Part shown: positions 19,219 through 30,302 of the stretch, one piece after another
Numbering within the stretch: position 1 is the stretch's first letter
Layout: each line of letters begins with the position of its first letter
Source of the DNA: Sarocladium kiliense
Lineage: Eukaryota > Ascomycota > Sordariomycetes > Hypocreales > Sarocladiaceae
DNA: 64,000 bases
Direction of reading: 5' to 3'
Assembly: GCA_030734395.1 (NCBI GenBank)
Contig: JAUZTG010000023.1
Coordinates: forward strand, 1 to 64,000
Position numbers and translations under genes: made by a program
Notes under the pieces: generated by a model
Database searches by the model: none
Told to the model about the DNA's origin: nothing
The model's input: the letters and a program-made list of their open reading frames with translations, nothing else

Positions 19219-19939
19219 GGTGCCTCAGCTGACGCGGCCTCGGTTACCCAATCGCAACTGCTGACTTCGCTCCGCGTTTATGCTGTTCAGTTCATGATGC
19301 GACCACACGGCTATGGGCAGCATTGGCCTAAGTACTTTTCCGTTCATCTTCCCAAGGCTTCTTTCTGGTCAACGCCGGCATCAGATGGGATCGAAGCTAA
19401 AGGCGAGAAAATCTCGACAGGAATGTGCGTCCTCGCCTAAGCATATAGAACAGGAATGCACAATTGAGCTAAGCCACGGCTGGACCTTTCATTGACACTG
19501 CAAGTGCTTTACCGCGACGGGAAGGGTAAGAGAGGTGGGCTCAGAACCAACCCAAACCCGGCGAAAACAGTTAGCAAACTACGGAAAGAATGTCGCGGAT
19601 ATCCACATGGCGAGCCTTTCGGATCAAGACAGGTCTATTTGCCATGCGGCGTGTGGCGCCTATGAGCCTACAGAAAGTGTGAAAACTTGCTCTAACTCTC
19701 AGGCACAAATCACGAGTGCGGTTGACGTACCCTGCAAGGGCCAAGCGTAGACAAGCAGCTTATATTCAAATACTTTGCATCTGAGATGGTTCTATCTGGC
19801 TGAAAAGGTGTATCCGTTGCACGAACGTACATCGAATCTTGTTGTGACAGAATCACCGCAGTCCAAAGGGCTCCAGATTGAACGGAAAACATCTCCGCCT
19901 TCGGCGCTGCCGAACAGCATGTAACACATAGCCTACCGT
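19219..19939. other. Intergenic
   Basis: 720 bp between the GH114 start and the end of the S1 protease. Small frames here lack coding character. It should contain the GH114 promoter. Confidence 0.5.
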
Positions 19940-21076
19940 CTAAGCTCGGACCAGAGTAAGGCCGTAAGCCGACAGGATCGGGTTGACGGGCTGGAAGTAT
20001 GTGACACCGCCAGTCCTGCAGTTGCCGGAGCCTCCAGATGTAACACCCTGGGCCTGAGCGCCGGTGTAGAAAGAGCCACCAGAGTCACCAGGCTCAGCGC
20101 AAACGCTAGTACGGGTGAGGCCGCGGACAGAACCCTGGGAGTAGTTCACGGTCGCGCCAGTTTGGTTGATGGTACCACAGTACACACCAGTGGTGGAGCC
20201 GGAGCGGCAGACGCTGGAACCAACGGGGGCAACAGTGCTGCCGGATACAGGCAAGGTGCCGCCGGAGCTGTAGGGGTTGATGTACGGCCTGAGAGTGTGT
20301 CCACTGCCTGTCCTCACGAAGGCGTAGTCGTTGCCGGGGAAAGAGGATCCTGCGAAAGAACCCAGAGATGCGCCGCTGGTGGTAGTGGCCGAGGCGCCGA
20401 CCCTACCGCAGTGACCCGCCGTAACGAAACCAGTGGTGACGGAGAATCCAACTGAGCACCGAGAGGTACCCGAGATGAGGTAGGCGTCACCTCCCTGGAT
20501 TGTGGCATAAGTGGTAGGCATGTCCTCCACGATGCGCACCTCAAACTCCGACTCAGTGAGACCAACGTCGGCAGCCAGCTTCTCAGCATAAGCTGTGCTA
20601 TCAGCCAGCGCTTCCAAGATGAGCTTGTTGGCTTCCACGTCAACGAACCACGAGGCTACGTTTGTGCCTTCTTCGTCGCGGCTCAGGACTTGAGGTTTCT
20701 CAAAGAGTTCGTCAAGCGCGGTCTTAGCCTCCTCAAGCTTGGAGAAGCTGTTGACCATGATGACAGGCGTGGCACCGGCGGCCTTGACCTCCTCAGCCAA
20801 AGCTTCGTCGGTGACACCGACGTTGACCTTTTTGCCATTATCGGCAACCCAGGCGCCAGCGAATGAGTCGCCAGTAGTGGTGCGGAGCTGATCAATGACC
20901 TCGGCGGCGGAGATCTCTCGCCTGACACGAGCAGTGGCTTGCTCAGCGTCAAGGCCAAGGTCGCGCTTCATAGCGGCCAGGATCTCGGGGTGGAGATCAG
21001 ACATGGCCTGTGTTGGAGCACCGTAGGCAACCGGGAGGACAACTGCCAGAAGGCTGAGGAACTTGAGGATCTCCAT
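19940..21076 (-). CDS. Secreted streptogrisin-like S1 serine protease
   Basis: A single-exon gene of 378 residues. A signal peptide (residues 1-20, LLAVVLPVAYGA) is followed by a pro-region of about 165 residues like the alpha-lytic protease prosegment. The mature chymotrypsin-fold domain begins near residue 190. The catalytic triad is His222 (TAGHC), Asp250 (NDYAF) and Ser332 (GDSGGS); cysteines at 207/223, 290/300 and 326/353 fit the disulfides of the streptogrisin group. Such proteases are typical of actinobacteria and occur in a limited set of fungi, notably hypocrealean insect and nematode pathogens, where transfer from bacteria has been proposed. The lack of introns fits that history but does not prove it. 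Probably made as a secreted zymogen that matures by self-cleavage. Confidence 0.93.
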   Translation of the reverse strand: MEILKFLSLLAVVLPVAYGAPTQAMSDLHPEILAAMKRDLGLDAEQATARVRREISAAEVIDQLRTTTGDSFAGAWVADNGKKVNVGVTDEALAEEVKAAGATPVIMVNSFSKLEEAKTALDELFEKPQVLSRDEEGTNVASWFVDVEANKLILEALADSTAYAEKLAADVGLTESEFEVRIVEDMPTTYATIQGGDAYLISGTSRCSVGFSVTTGFVTAGHCGRVGASATTTSGASLGSFAGSSFPGNDYAFVRTGSGHTLRPYINPYSSGGTLPVSGSTVAPVGSSVCRSGSTTGVYCGTINQTGATVNYSQGSVRGLTRTSVCAEPGDSGGSFYTGAQAQGVTSGGSGNCRTGGVTYFQPVNPILSAYGLTLVRA

Positions 21077-21213
21077 GTGTACACTTGAAGACTGGTGTTA
21101 AGGGGACTTGTTGATGACGATGGACCGAAGCTGGGCAGTGAACAAGACGAGTCTGTAGTGCTGATACTCTTGAAGCTGGATGAGATGTTTGATCAACTGG
21201 GGCAGGGCGACGG

Positions 21214-21221
21214 TATTTATA
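21214..21221 (-). promoter_or_regulatory. TATA box of the S1 protease
   Basis: TATAAATA on the minus strand, about 140 bp upstream of the protease ATG. Confidence 0.6.
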
Positions 21222-23386
21222 TTCAACTTCACGCTGTTGAAACGATACTCAGATGGAGGGCGTTCGCTTCGCTTGTGCCTTCTGTGTGGAAACACAGCAC
21301 TCAGTATCGGATCGTGACCTGCTGAAGCAAGCCTAATAGCCTTGCGTGTGGATGAGTGACTTTGGTGCATCATCGAGCAGAGTATCGGCAAGCGCTTCTG
21401 ACCACTTCGAATACCGTTTTAGTAAGGTGATAGTGAGCCCTGAAAGCACGACTAAATGCCACATTCCTAGGTAGGAATGAGGAAGAAGGAGGCACGGCCT
21501 AGCATTGGACGAAGGGTGTAATGGGATGCTCGCAAGTGAACTACTGTATGCAAGCTGTTGTTCTAGCGTATCGAGCTCAAGCCGGCCTCAAGGTCGGATT
21601 CGGCAGGCCAACAGACAAGCATTTGCATATGCCGTTTCTGGTCCCTAGATCCGGCATTCTGTTCCCTTCGCAGGTAGCTGATGGTGGCACTGTCGTGCGA
21701 GATTCATGAACCCCAGACCTTGTTATGCATAAATTGAATACCTCTCAGGCTTTTTAATAAACTGTCGACTTCCATCAACAAGGACTTACCTTTGCGCGTA
21801 ATGTGACTTTGTTCTGGGGCTCAAGGACTCTGGCGAACTCCACTTCTTGATGAAGCAATCCGGGATATCGTGGAGTTTGTTGCGATGTCCCCTGACCTAT
21901 CTCCCTAATACCATGCTTGACAACTAGAACGGCAGACGGATAGTATTAGGAAGGTAGTATAAAAAACCAAGGAGCTTCCGAACGTGAGTTTCCTTGAGGA
22001 GTATAGATGGCTGCGATGCAGAGAGTGGATAAGGGAATTGGTCGCTCTTAGCATGCAGTGCTACACCTATCAGGTGATAGCTGCTGATATTGCTGCCACC
22101 TTATCGATCATTGCAACCCACCCACAAAAGCTGGGCGCTGCGTTGGTCTTGTTGACGGCCATCTTTATCAAGCTGCTTAGGCTCATGGCGCGGATTCTCG
22201 AGGTCGGTGATGAAGGGTGATACCCAGATTGCCTAAAACGGAAGGTACCTGAGGAGCCTTAAAGTATCTCCGTCTAATGAAACAGTAATAAACGTAGCCC
22301 TCAGAAGGGAGAGGGGCAACCGATCTAATGTCCTGCCGAATCGAGCACGTTCCGAGCTTCCAAGAGTTGCTAGGCGCTCACGCGATCGCGGGGGTGGAGA
22401 GCAAGTTGTTGCATAGTCAAGATACAGGGCCTGGAATATTGATTACGGAGCATGTTGTGTCGGAGGATGCCACACCTTCACTGACATCATCCCAGCGATA
22501 AAGGCATCCGTGACTTCCCCGCTTGTTGCTCAAAGCTTGGTGCTCGGCAGTCGCGGTGCTGGATGGCTAACTTCACATGCTTCCCTCCTATCGTACTCGT
22601 CTTCTAGTCGAACAATGCCGGCTCGATAGCAAGGTGCAGTTTTCTCAAGGCTTCAACAACCATCAATCAACGGAATGGCCGCTTGTTTGCACTTCATTGG
22701 CCTCGCATTGCGATTATCTGATGATACTTCTCATAAGAAAGTTGCGGTCTCGCGCGCGATTAGATCACTGGTTTCCTGGGGCTGCCCTCGGTTCGGGGCC
22801 GTAACTAAACCCTGGCTTGTTCGACGAGACATTTGAAGCATACCAAGAATTCCATTATAGGTCAGTCGAAGCACGTTCCGAGACCTGCCTTATCTCTTTC
22901 TGGTGATCCATGCAGGCTGGGGAGGTTTTGACTCCACTTTGATTCCGTGAGGTCAGGGGAAGGTCCTCATCACCAGTGGTAGAGATGTTATGAAGTTCAT
23001 TTTGACTTCCGAGTATTTGCCTCTTCGGCTTAGGAGCTTAGGGCAACATACAGCAATAGCAATTACCTAATGCGTCGCCGGGACAGGCGTTTTATGACGA
23101 TGCGCGAACATCTTTATCATTTCGTTTGGCTTCGTAGGAGTTTCAGGTTCCTACCTTTGGACCACGAGGGTATCCTACCCTGGACGATGAATACGCACCC
23201 TCAGGATCGGCGCAACCGTGATCTCTCAGCCCAGTCCCCACTGTACAGATTCTAAGCGGCTTTTTTGTTCTTTGAATCAAAGTGAGTGACGTGTCGTCAG
23301 CTGGAGTCATCAAGCCCTGATGTCTAACCTCAATCCAGCGGCCACCTTCATTACACTTTCATACTTCTCCCTCAAAAAGAAACAAC
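21222..23386. other. Long intergenic region
   Basis: More than 2 kb without a convincing gene. The longest candidate (plus strand, ending 22220) lacks a good ATG and encodes only a short hydrophobic peptide. It should hold the distal protease promoter and the promoter of the oxidase-like gene at 23387. Confidence 0.45.
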
Positions 23387-24052
23387 ATGGTCGAATCACC
23401 AGACACTCGGGCAAAGTTGCGAAGCCTCCCTTCGTTAAAAGGTCCTCTTCCCGCGCTAGATGTCCAGAGCTTGGCATGTACACCCCAAACAGCTTTTAGG
23501 GCTTGGCTAGACGACGCAATCAATGAGGGAATTATCGAGCCTCATGCCATGACTCTCTCCACAGTTGATCAAGACGGCCATGCTGATGCCCGCATCTTGA
23601 TCCTCAAAGATCTTGATGATCGCGGCTGGCACTTTTCGATTCGCGGCAGTAGTCCAAAGGGGCAGCAGATAATTAGTCATCCCAACGTCGCCCTCACGTT
23701 CTACTGGGCGAAACTGGGACGTCAAGTACGGATTCGAGGCCAGGCTCGACAGTTAACAATCGAAGAATGCGCCGAGGATTTCAGGTCCCGCCCGTCAGGC
23801 TCTAAGATCAGCGCTTTAGCATCAAAGCAAAGCCAAGTTCTGCGGTCACGAGACGACTTGAGGGGGGCTCTCGAAGCGGCCCAGAAGGCTTTCTATGAGG
23901 ATCCAAACCTTGTTGCCGATGACTGGAAAGTGTTCAGTGTCGATCCTGCAGCTGTAGAGTTCTGGCAAGGTGACACTGATCGACTGCATAAGCGTGTACT
24001 GTATACCCCCTCAGATGAAGGCGGATGGCAAAAACAGGAGCTCTGGCCGTGA
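23387..24052 (+). CDS. Pyridoxamine 5'-phosphate oxidase family protein
   Basis: A single-exon gene of 221 residues starting ACAACATGGTC. It has the FMN-binding split-barrel pattern of the PdxH family: AMTLSTVDQDG and RILILKDLDDRGWHFSI in the N-terminal strands, ALTFYWAKLGRQVRIRG in the middle, and the C-terminal DRLHKR and W..QELWP signature used for pyridoxal-phosphate and FMN binding. The canonical enzyme oxidises pyridoxamine or pyridoxine phosphate to pyridoxal phosphate. Fungal genomes hold several divergent paralogues, so the vitamin B6 role is likely but not certain. The gene ends 65 bp from the siderophore transporter stop, tail to tail. Confidence 0.85.
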   Translation: MVESPDTRAKLRSLPSLKGPLPALDVQSLACTPQTAFRAWLDDAINEGIIEPHAMTLSTVDQDGHADARILILKDLDDRGWHFSIRGSSPKGQQIISHPNVALTFYWAKLGRQVRIRGQARQLTIEECAEDFRSRPSGSKISALASKQSQVLRSRDDLRGALEAAQKAFYEDPNLVADDWKVFSVDPAAVEFWQGDTDRLHKRVLYTPSDEGGWQKQELWP

Positions 24053-24117
24053 TGGAACCGAACGAAGTTTGATGTATTATCTCGATCTAGTACCGATCCC
24101 TGAAGGTACAGGTCCCC

Positions 24118-25930
24118 CTAGAAAACTACGCCCTTGGTCTGCATTGTGTTCTTTGAGAATTTGATGTTCCGCATCATTAGAACAGCTGCAACCAAAACGA
24201 TCGTGAAGCCGAGCCCCGCGGCAAGCATGCGGGCTTGCGCGTAACCGTATGCTTGTTGAATAGCCAGACGTTCGGGAGTTCCCTTGGGATAGGTGAGCTG
24301 CACGTCTAACCGAGAATAGATCGACACAACGTCGGGCAGAGCAGACTCGGGAAGATTTCGCATCAAAGCTTTCAGGAATGTGTTCGTCCAGATTGTTCCC
24401 GAGACAGTTCGCCCAATTGCTCCACCAATGGAACCAGTCACGTATAGCATGGCGAGAACTGCTGCGATGTGCTGATGATCCACGGACGCAAGGACAGCCA
24501 GCTGAGCAAGGAGGACGAACACACTACCGCCCATGGAGATGAAGATCTCGCACATGACAATGTATCCCACATGAACGTTTGGCTGGCGGAAGTGGATCAT
24601 GAGACCAAGACCGAGCATGTATAGTGGTACCGTGATGTAGTATAGCCACTTGAAGCGGCCTGTCCTCCGAACCCCGTATCCGACAATGAAGAGAAGCACC
24701 CCAGAAACAACCTGGAAAGTACTATTCACATACCCCGCTTCGGCCACACTCAAGTTCAGGACAACTTGAAGGAAGGAGGTGAAATATGCGTTCCAGCAAT
24801 AGTAGGAGATCTGGTAGATCATGTTGAATAGGCATGCGCCGAGAACAGTCCGATCGAGGAGAAAATCTCCTTTCATGAAAGGGACCGGGGCGAGGTATAC
24901 CTCATAGAGGCCAAACAAGACCAGGGTAATGAAACCGACGATTATCATCGCGATGATGTAGTCTTGCTTCCATCCACCTGGTGCTGAGGTTGCGAGAGTG
25001 AAAGGCAGTAGAAAGACTGTCAAGCCGCCAGCAAAAAGAATGACCCCCGGGATGTCAAAGTCTTTAAGCCCCTGCCAAAAGCGTTGAGAAAAGGGAATGT
25101 CTGATTTCGTGGTGACTATGCGGCCTTGTGTCTTGGCCTTCCGAAGATTATGCATCAAGAGACCAGCAAGGGGCAACGTAACAAAAGGGACGATGATAGC
25201 AAAGGAGCCGAAACCCCACCGCCAGTTGACATCGGTAAGGTAGGCTTCGGAAGCCTTTGATCCAGCGAATGCTGTGATCATGTATGGAGACGAAGTGAAT
25301 GCAAATGCTAGCCCACGGTTCCTTAGACTCGTCACGTCAGCGGCTAGTACTGCCACAACATAGATGATGCCCGAAAATCCGATTGAGTAGAAGACTTGAG
25401 CAGCGGTGAATGTGGCCAAGTTCTGGGAAGCAGCCATCAGGATGACCCCCAGTGTCGATGAGACTATCATCAGGAGCAATCCTTCAGCACGGCCCCAAAT
25501 ATCGAGAAACTTGGCCATTGGGATGTAGATAGCTGCCGAGATGGAACTCGAAACAATACCAATAATAGTTAATAGGGAGTGAGCCTGAAAGTCGGATGTG
25601 ACGTATGGGGTCAGATTGGCTAGCACCGCGCCACGAAAGCCATTGGTGAGGAAGATGAGCCACACGCTAGAAATGGTCAATAATGATCCGGCACAAAGGG
25701 CGAAGATTGGGAACATACTTGACGAGCAAGGCGACTAAGCCAAGCTTTGACCAGGAGAGGGTGATCGCCTCGATCTTCTGAACACCCAGTTGCGCGTGCT
25801 GGGATGGAATGGCATCGTCCGCAGGCTTCTCGATGTCTTCGACGTTACTCATGCGGCGAAAGTTTGTTTCGGTCTCATTCGGCACTGATTGGATCTCAGA
25901 TCCTGGGTTGGGCTTCGTAATGTCGGCCAT
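24118..25930 (-). CDS. MFS siderophore-iron transporter (SIT family)
   Basis: Two exons (25930-25719 and 25666-24118; 52-nt intron with GTATGT donor) encode about 586 residues. A hydrophilic N-terminal tail of about 60 residues is followed by the 14-helix layout of Sit1/Arn/MirB transporters. Family signs are the first helix (VWLIFLTNGFRG), the FLDIWGRAEG loop, the FSGIIYVVAVLAADVTSLRNRG segment and the WRWGFG stretch. The protein should import ferric siderophores across the plasma membrane by proton symport. Which siderophore cannot be told. No siderophore synthetase lies in the window. The upstream region carries two sites for the iron-sensing GATA repressor, fitting induction under low iron. 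Confidence 0.92.
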
Positions 25931-26178
25931 GGTTTAAAAATATGCCTTCGCGCGCCAGGAAATGGTGAATAGCACTTGCAAGAGCAGAACGATCAGGAAT
26001 GAACCGAGTGGGCTTCAACCTTGTTAAATAGAGAACTGTCTACTAGTGGATGGCCCTCGAGACCCGCACGTCCAAGGCAAACATGATCGGTTCCGAGTGA
26101 AAACGGCTGTGGCCGGAAAAAAATCACAACACGCGTGTTCTCAAGCCAGGGACAAAACTGCCCATGGATCGTCTCATC

Positions 26179-26217
26179 TTATCTGATCCGACTTCGGGAT
26201 CTAGTGGCATCTGATAA
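26179..26217. promoter_or_regulatory. Paired ATCWGATAA (SreA/Fep1-type) iron-regulator sites
   Basis: ATCAGATAA on the minus strand (26187-26179) and ATCTGATAA on the plus strand (26209-26217) both match the ATCWGATAA consensus of the fungal siderophore GATA repressors. They lie 250-290 bp upstream of the transporter ATG. Confidence 0.7.
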
Positions 26218-26721
26218 GGTTTAGGTCTAGGGCCAAGCCTAACTATCTAGTCCATTGAATCTAGCCCCATTCCCCAGCGGCATGATCTCTCAAGATTCCG
26301 TACAAGGACCAAGGACGTGCGTCGTCAAGTTTGTGGCAACTCCACGTCAGTTGGCTTCCGTCAATACGACATCCTGACTCTGTGCAGTGAGTGCCATATA
26401 CCTACTGACCAGAGGCACAAACTTAGATTGTACCAACACATGTTCTCAGTAGTCCCGGTTCTCGGGGGACTTTTTGCCTCTCTTTTCTCATAAATTGGTC
26501 TTGGCCCCTGTGCGTGGGAACAAGGTTGTCTTGCTAGCGGGCTTGGCTTCTGCGTTGGTATAACCGCTCTCCGTAGGAAATGTCCGAAAGGCGAGGTCGA
26601 AAAGTCTGCACTTATTACGCGCAACCGATGAACATTTCATGGTTCGTCGGGGATTAGGGTCACAGCTTGTGCAAAAGTTGCCTTGGGAAAAGTAAATCTA
26701 TTCCTCTAGCCTCTTCATATT
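26218..26721. other. Intergenic, distal transporter promoter
   Basis: A non-coding stretch between the transporter's promoter sites and the end of the CHRD gene. No other signal was seen. Confidence 0.45.
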
Positions 26722-27484
26722 CTACCGGCATACAACAGTTACGGGCGCACCACCCGCCACCACTTGGACAGTGCAGCCACCTGGGTTGCTGGGAGCCGTA
26801 CCGTGCCCTGGAAGGAGGGAGCCCGGGCCTTCGCCGCCCACAATTCCTCCAGCTCCAGCTTGGAGTTGTGCTCGGACAACACCTGGTGTTGACACAACGG
26901 TGTGCGAATCGGTGAAGAAACCGTTGGGGTTCGCTTCGATCTGGGCCAGTGTAAACCCTGTACCTGTGTCGGAGCCATCCTCGGCATCAATCCCAGTTGT
27001 GAATGGTCCCTGGAGGCAGCCGGCGCTTCGCTTAATAACTTCCGGGCCCGAGTCCGCTGGTTCTGGGTTAGGAAAGGCAATTCGCGGAGGACCAGCTTGA
27101 CCTTCTGCAGCCTCGTGGATGTGAGTCGCCGTTACCGCAGGAGAGTCGTAAGGCCCAGTAACGCCCATTAGGGTGATGTTCTGTGGGCGTCAGCCTGTCA
27201 TCTTTCCGGGGCGAGGCAATGCGACTTACATAGCAGATGATGTCCAGTTCACTGTTGATTCCATAATTGTAGAAACCCATAGCACCCGCCTCACCAGGTG
27301 CTGCAACACTCTCAGCGTTCACCACGCGGTCCGGTGTCGCAATGAGGTTGTATGTGGACGTGAAAGAGAATGGGCCAAGGCCTCCGTCCTGCGGAGCTGC
27401 AACACCGGCTGCATGATGAATCGGAGGTATCGCACCTGCCAGAGCGAGCCCGGCAGGCGTAAGAAAAGCCACGATTGACCTCAT
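26722..27484 (-). CDS. Secreted CHRD-domain protein
   Basis: Two exons (27484-27230 and 27180-26722; 49-nt intron, GTAAGT donor) encode 237 residues. The first 20 or so residues are a signal peptide (IVAFLTPAGLALAGA). A CHRD domain follows at about residues 35-185, recognisable from FSFTSTYNLIATPD at its start and VTATHIHEAAEGQAGPP in its second half. CHRD proteins in fungi are secreted and mostly uncharacterised. There are few cysteines and no catalytic motif. The long Pro/Thr/Glu-rich-coding tract upstream of this ATG is likely 5' leader rather than protein. Confidence 0.8.
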
Positions 27485-28267
27485 TCTGATGGAGAAAGTG
27501 GGTTGGGGATAATAGTCAAACAAGGAAACCAAAGAGATTATCGTAGAAGAAGAAAAAGGACCAGCCCAATTAAGAGAAAACGTCGAGCAACAGCGGTCGA
27601 GAAAAGAGAAAGAAAGAAAAACCAGAGAAGTCAAGACAACGAAAGGCAGGTGCAAAGAAGAGAAGATCAAGCCATAGCGGGGACATGAACAGCGTGTGAT
27701 GAGCTTTAAAGGCGGCACCGGGTTATATTGGAGATGGACGTATCATTACGAAGAAGTGCTATTGATGGTACAACACCGGCGAAACGCCTTCCCGGGCGGT
27801 ACTTGGCATGTTCGGGACAAGAAACAACCTTGATTGTCTGAACGTTTCTGGCTCGCTTAGCCTCAAAGACAACGGAACCGCACCTTAATTCTACCTTTAA
27901 GCAACAGAGCCAAGAAAACGAGCAGCGGGAACAAGCAAGGCCGACGCAATTCGAAACGTACAGGCTGGAGTGCACGGGCAGGCTAATCTAGCCTTCGTTG
28001 CTGGTGGCGCCCAGGGAACGCAAATCCAGCAGAGACATGCCGTTCGGGCGTGACGATGTAATTCTGCCCTATTGATTGCCTCGTCCTACAATGACTGCGT
28101 CTACCCACCTCAACACTGGCGATCACCCCCATGGGCACTACGGCGCGAAGAAGACCGGGATGTAGGTCGGGTAGGCATACGTGCGCAATGGCACTTATTC
28201 AAGTCAACGCATGGATTACTGGACAACGAATCGCTTCATTACGCTTCTATCGTCTGACTTGATCCAC
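27485..28267. other. Intergenic
   Basis: 780 bp between the CHRD gene start and the small secreted protein gene. The first 200 bp (27500-27690 on the plus strand) are purine-rich, so the CHRD transcript leader would be pyrimidine-rich, as is common near fungal transcription starts. Confidence 0.5.
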
Positions 28268-28879
28268 CTAACAGTTGACGCCGCCTCGAATTCGTACACT
28301 GAAGCCATCAGGATGAAACACTTCGCCAGCTACAGATAAGGCACCCAGTTCCAGTATGACACAGTCGTCATCGGCGCCTGAGGTAAGCTTTGAATTCATC
28401 AGACTCCATGCGTCTGCGATGACGGTAAAGTTATCGAGCGTCATTGGTTGAGGCGTCTGGATGCAACAGTTAGCACATGGGTATGGCGCGCGATAGCGGG
28501 GATGCGTAAGGAACAACGAACATCATTGCACCACTCAATCGCGGAACCCCAGTTACAAGCAACCTGCCCACAGTTCTCTGGACCAGCACCGTTGACGGGT
28601 CTCTCTCCAGTCTCGATTTTTGTGAGATATTGGGCGTTCGCACGGGACGAGACAACATCGGCGGGGTTGGCGGTTTCTGGATCGCAGACAATTGTGACAC
28701 CTTCAACATCCCAAGATTGGGCTTGACCCTATATTGGCCTCGCAGTCAGCTCCGACTCTCATATCCGCGTTCCTTGTCCCTCTTGAGTGACACTGGAGGA
28801 GATCACTGTGTCGGGGCTGCGATGCGCGTACCTCGAGTGCCCAAAGGCTTAAGGCGACATAAATGATGGAGAAGCGCAT
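28268..28879 (-). CDS. Small secreted cysteine-containing protein
   Basis: Three exons (28879-28832, 28728-28522, 28456-28268) join in frame to give 147 residues. The introns are 103 nt (GTACGC donor) and 65 nt (GTTCGT donor, GCTAAC branch site). The first 20 residues form a signal peptide (MRFSIIYVALSLWALEG). The mature part has six cysteines, four of them in the central third (ENCGQVACNW, EWC), compatible with three disulfides. No family was recognised. Size, secretion and paired cysteines make it an effector-like candidate, but nothing in the sequence proves an interaction role. It lies next to another secreted-protein gene in the same orientation. Confidence 0.7.
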
Positions 28880-30302
28880 GGTGAGACTTGCTGGCCGCTG
28901 GACTTGTCGAAATTAGAAAGAAACGGAGAGTGGATTAAATCTCTGGACCAGCAGATCGGCAGAAGCGAAAGACAGAAAAGAAGGAAAAGAGGCGTAATGA
29001 ACGACTCGTCGAGTTAACCAGAACTCAATAGAGAGGGAAGAAACGAAGAGAGTGATGAAGCGGAGGCTAGGCTTCCTGCGTTGGGAGGCCGCAAGTATAT
29101 GAGGCTGGGCCTTGTAGGACCGCCCAAAATCATCCACCCATGAGTTGGTTCAACCATTGTCGGATGTCCTGCGAGCTGAAACTGGGGCCTGTATGGACTC
29201 AGGTACGATTTCAAGTTGCTGGCCCAAGGCCCAGGGGGCGGGTGCCTGGCGGGTCTTGTGGGGACTCACATCCCCAGTTCTCCGACACGCCGTGTATCAC
29301 TCTTGCCCCCGATCCGTCTCATGTCGAGATGAAGCCCGGGTTGACCGCACTTGTCGAGATTTGGAGACCTAACATGATGGACCATGATTGCTTTGTCTAC
29401 ATTAGCCAGAGCATAGATCTTTTCCAACGGATTTGGTCACATGAAAGCCCATTCTATCGCGCACGGAACATGTCTTTGCACTACTTTATGTGGGGATTCG
29501 CAACCTGATCTGTCTCCAATCGGCATTCGTTATCCTCGAAGAATTTCCTTCTACAAGAGCAACTAATCAGAATATTCAAGAATTATGAGCTTATCTTATC
29601 CAAAATTCCACTCCTTGCCAGGGCATAAACTACGAAAACACAGCTCTTCTACCGTTTAGCGAACAGCACGTGGTCTTAATCTCGCCAACCCACTCTAGCA
29701 AGGTGCCTCTGAAATCGACCGAGAAACTCCGCCCAGATTCTTTTAAATACGGAAAGGTTTACAGGCTTGATTCGAAAATCATATCCTGTCAAGAGGCAAA
29801 GGTTTATTGACACTAGTTAAGCATTTTCACTGCTACACAATTATCTGGATCAAATCCTGCCCAAATGTTTCAGGAATCATATTAGCGTCGACAACGCGAA
29901 GGGGCTGAAGCAAGAACTTCACGAACATTGCAGGCTTTCCTACGAGGATGCAAGAAGACTATAAAGACATACGGAAATAGCAGCAGTCTTGTTGTTCTTG
30001 GTTCTATAGACCTTTGAGTTTTGGGGCAGGAAGTCAGGCTACAACAGCGATAAACTAAACTATCTTTACCCATGGCTTCCTCTCTGGCCTACGGCTTGTT
30101 GGAATTGTCCAATCAGCAACTGTCCTGGCCCATTGTTGGCAACGCAGCATACACCGCCTAAGGCCTCACTAGAACGAGCGAACTATGGCTAGAATGTTGC
30201 GAGACTTCCGCTCACACAGAATTAAAGTCGGTTGATAGTGAGGGTATCGATTCAAAGCCGAATCGGGGCCAAGTTATTTATTGTTCCCTTCACTGAAGCC
30301 AA
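28880..30302. other. Intergenic
   Basis: 1.4 kb without convincing coding sequence. A 122-codon frame on the plus strand (29140-29508) has no family resemblance. The first 200 bp should include the promoter of the small secreted protein. Confidence 0.5.

Noticed and set aside
21984..22220. A short hydrophobic frame that could be a small membrane protein.
   Set aside because: It opens on a non-ATG codon; the first ATG leaves about 55 residues and there is no supporting context.
29140..29508. A 122-codon plus-strand frame between secreted-protein genes.
   Set aside because: No signal peptide, domain or splice evidence.
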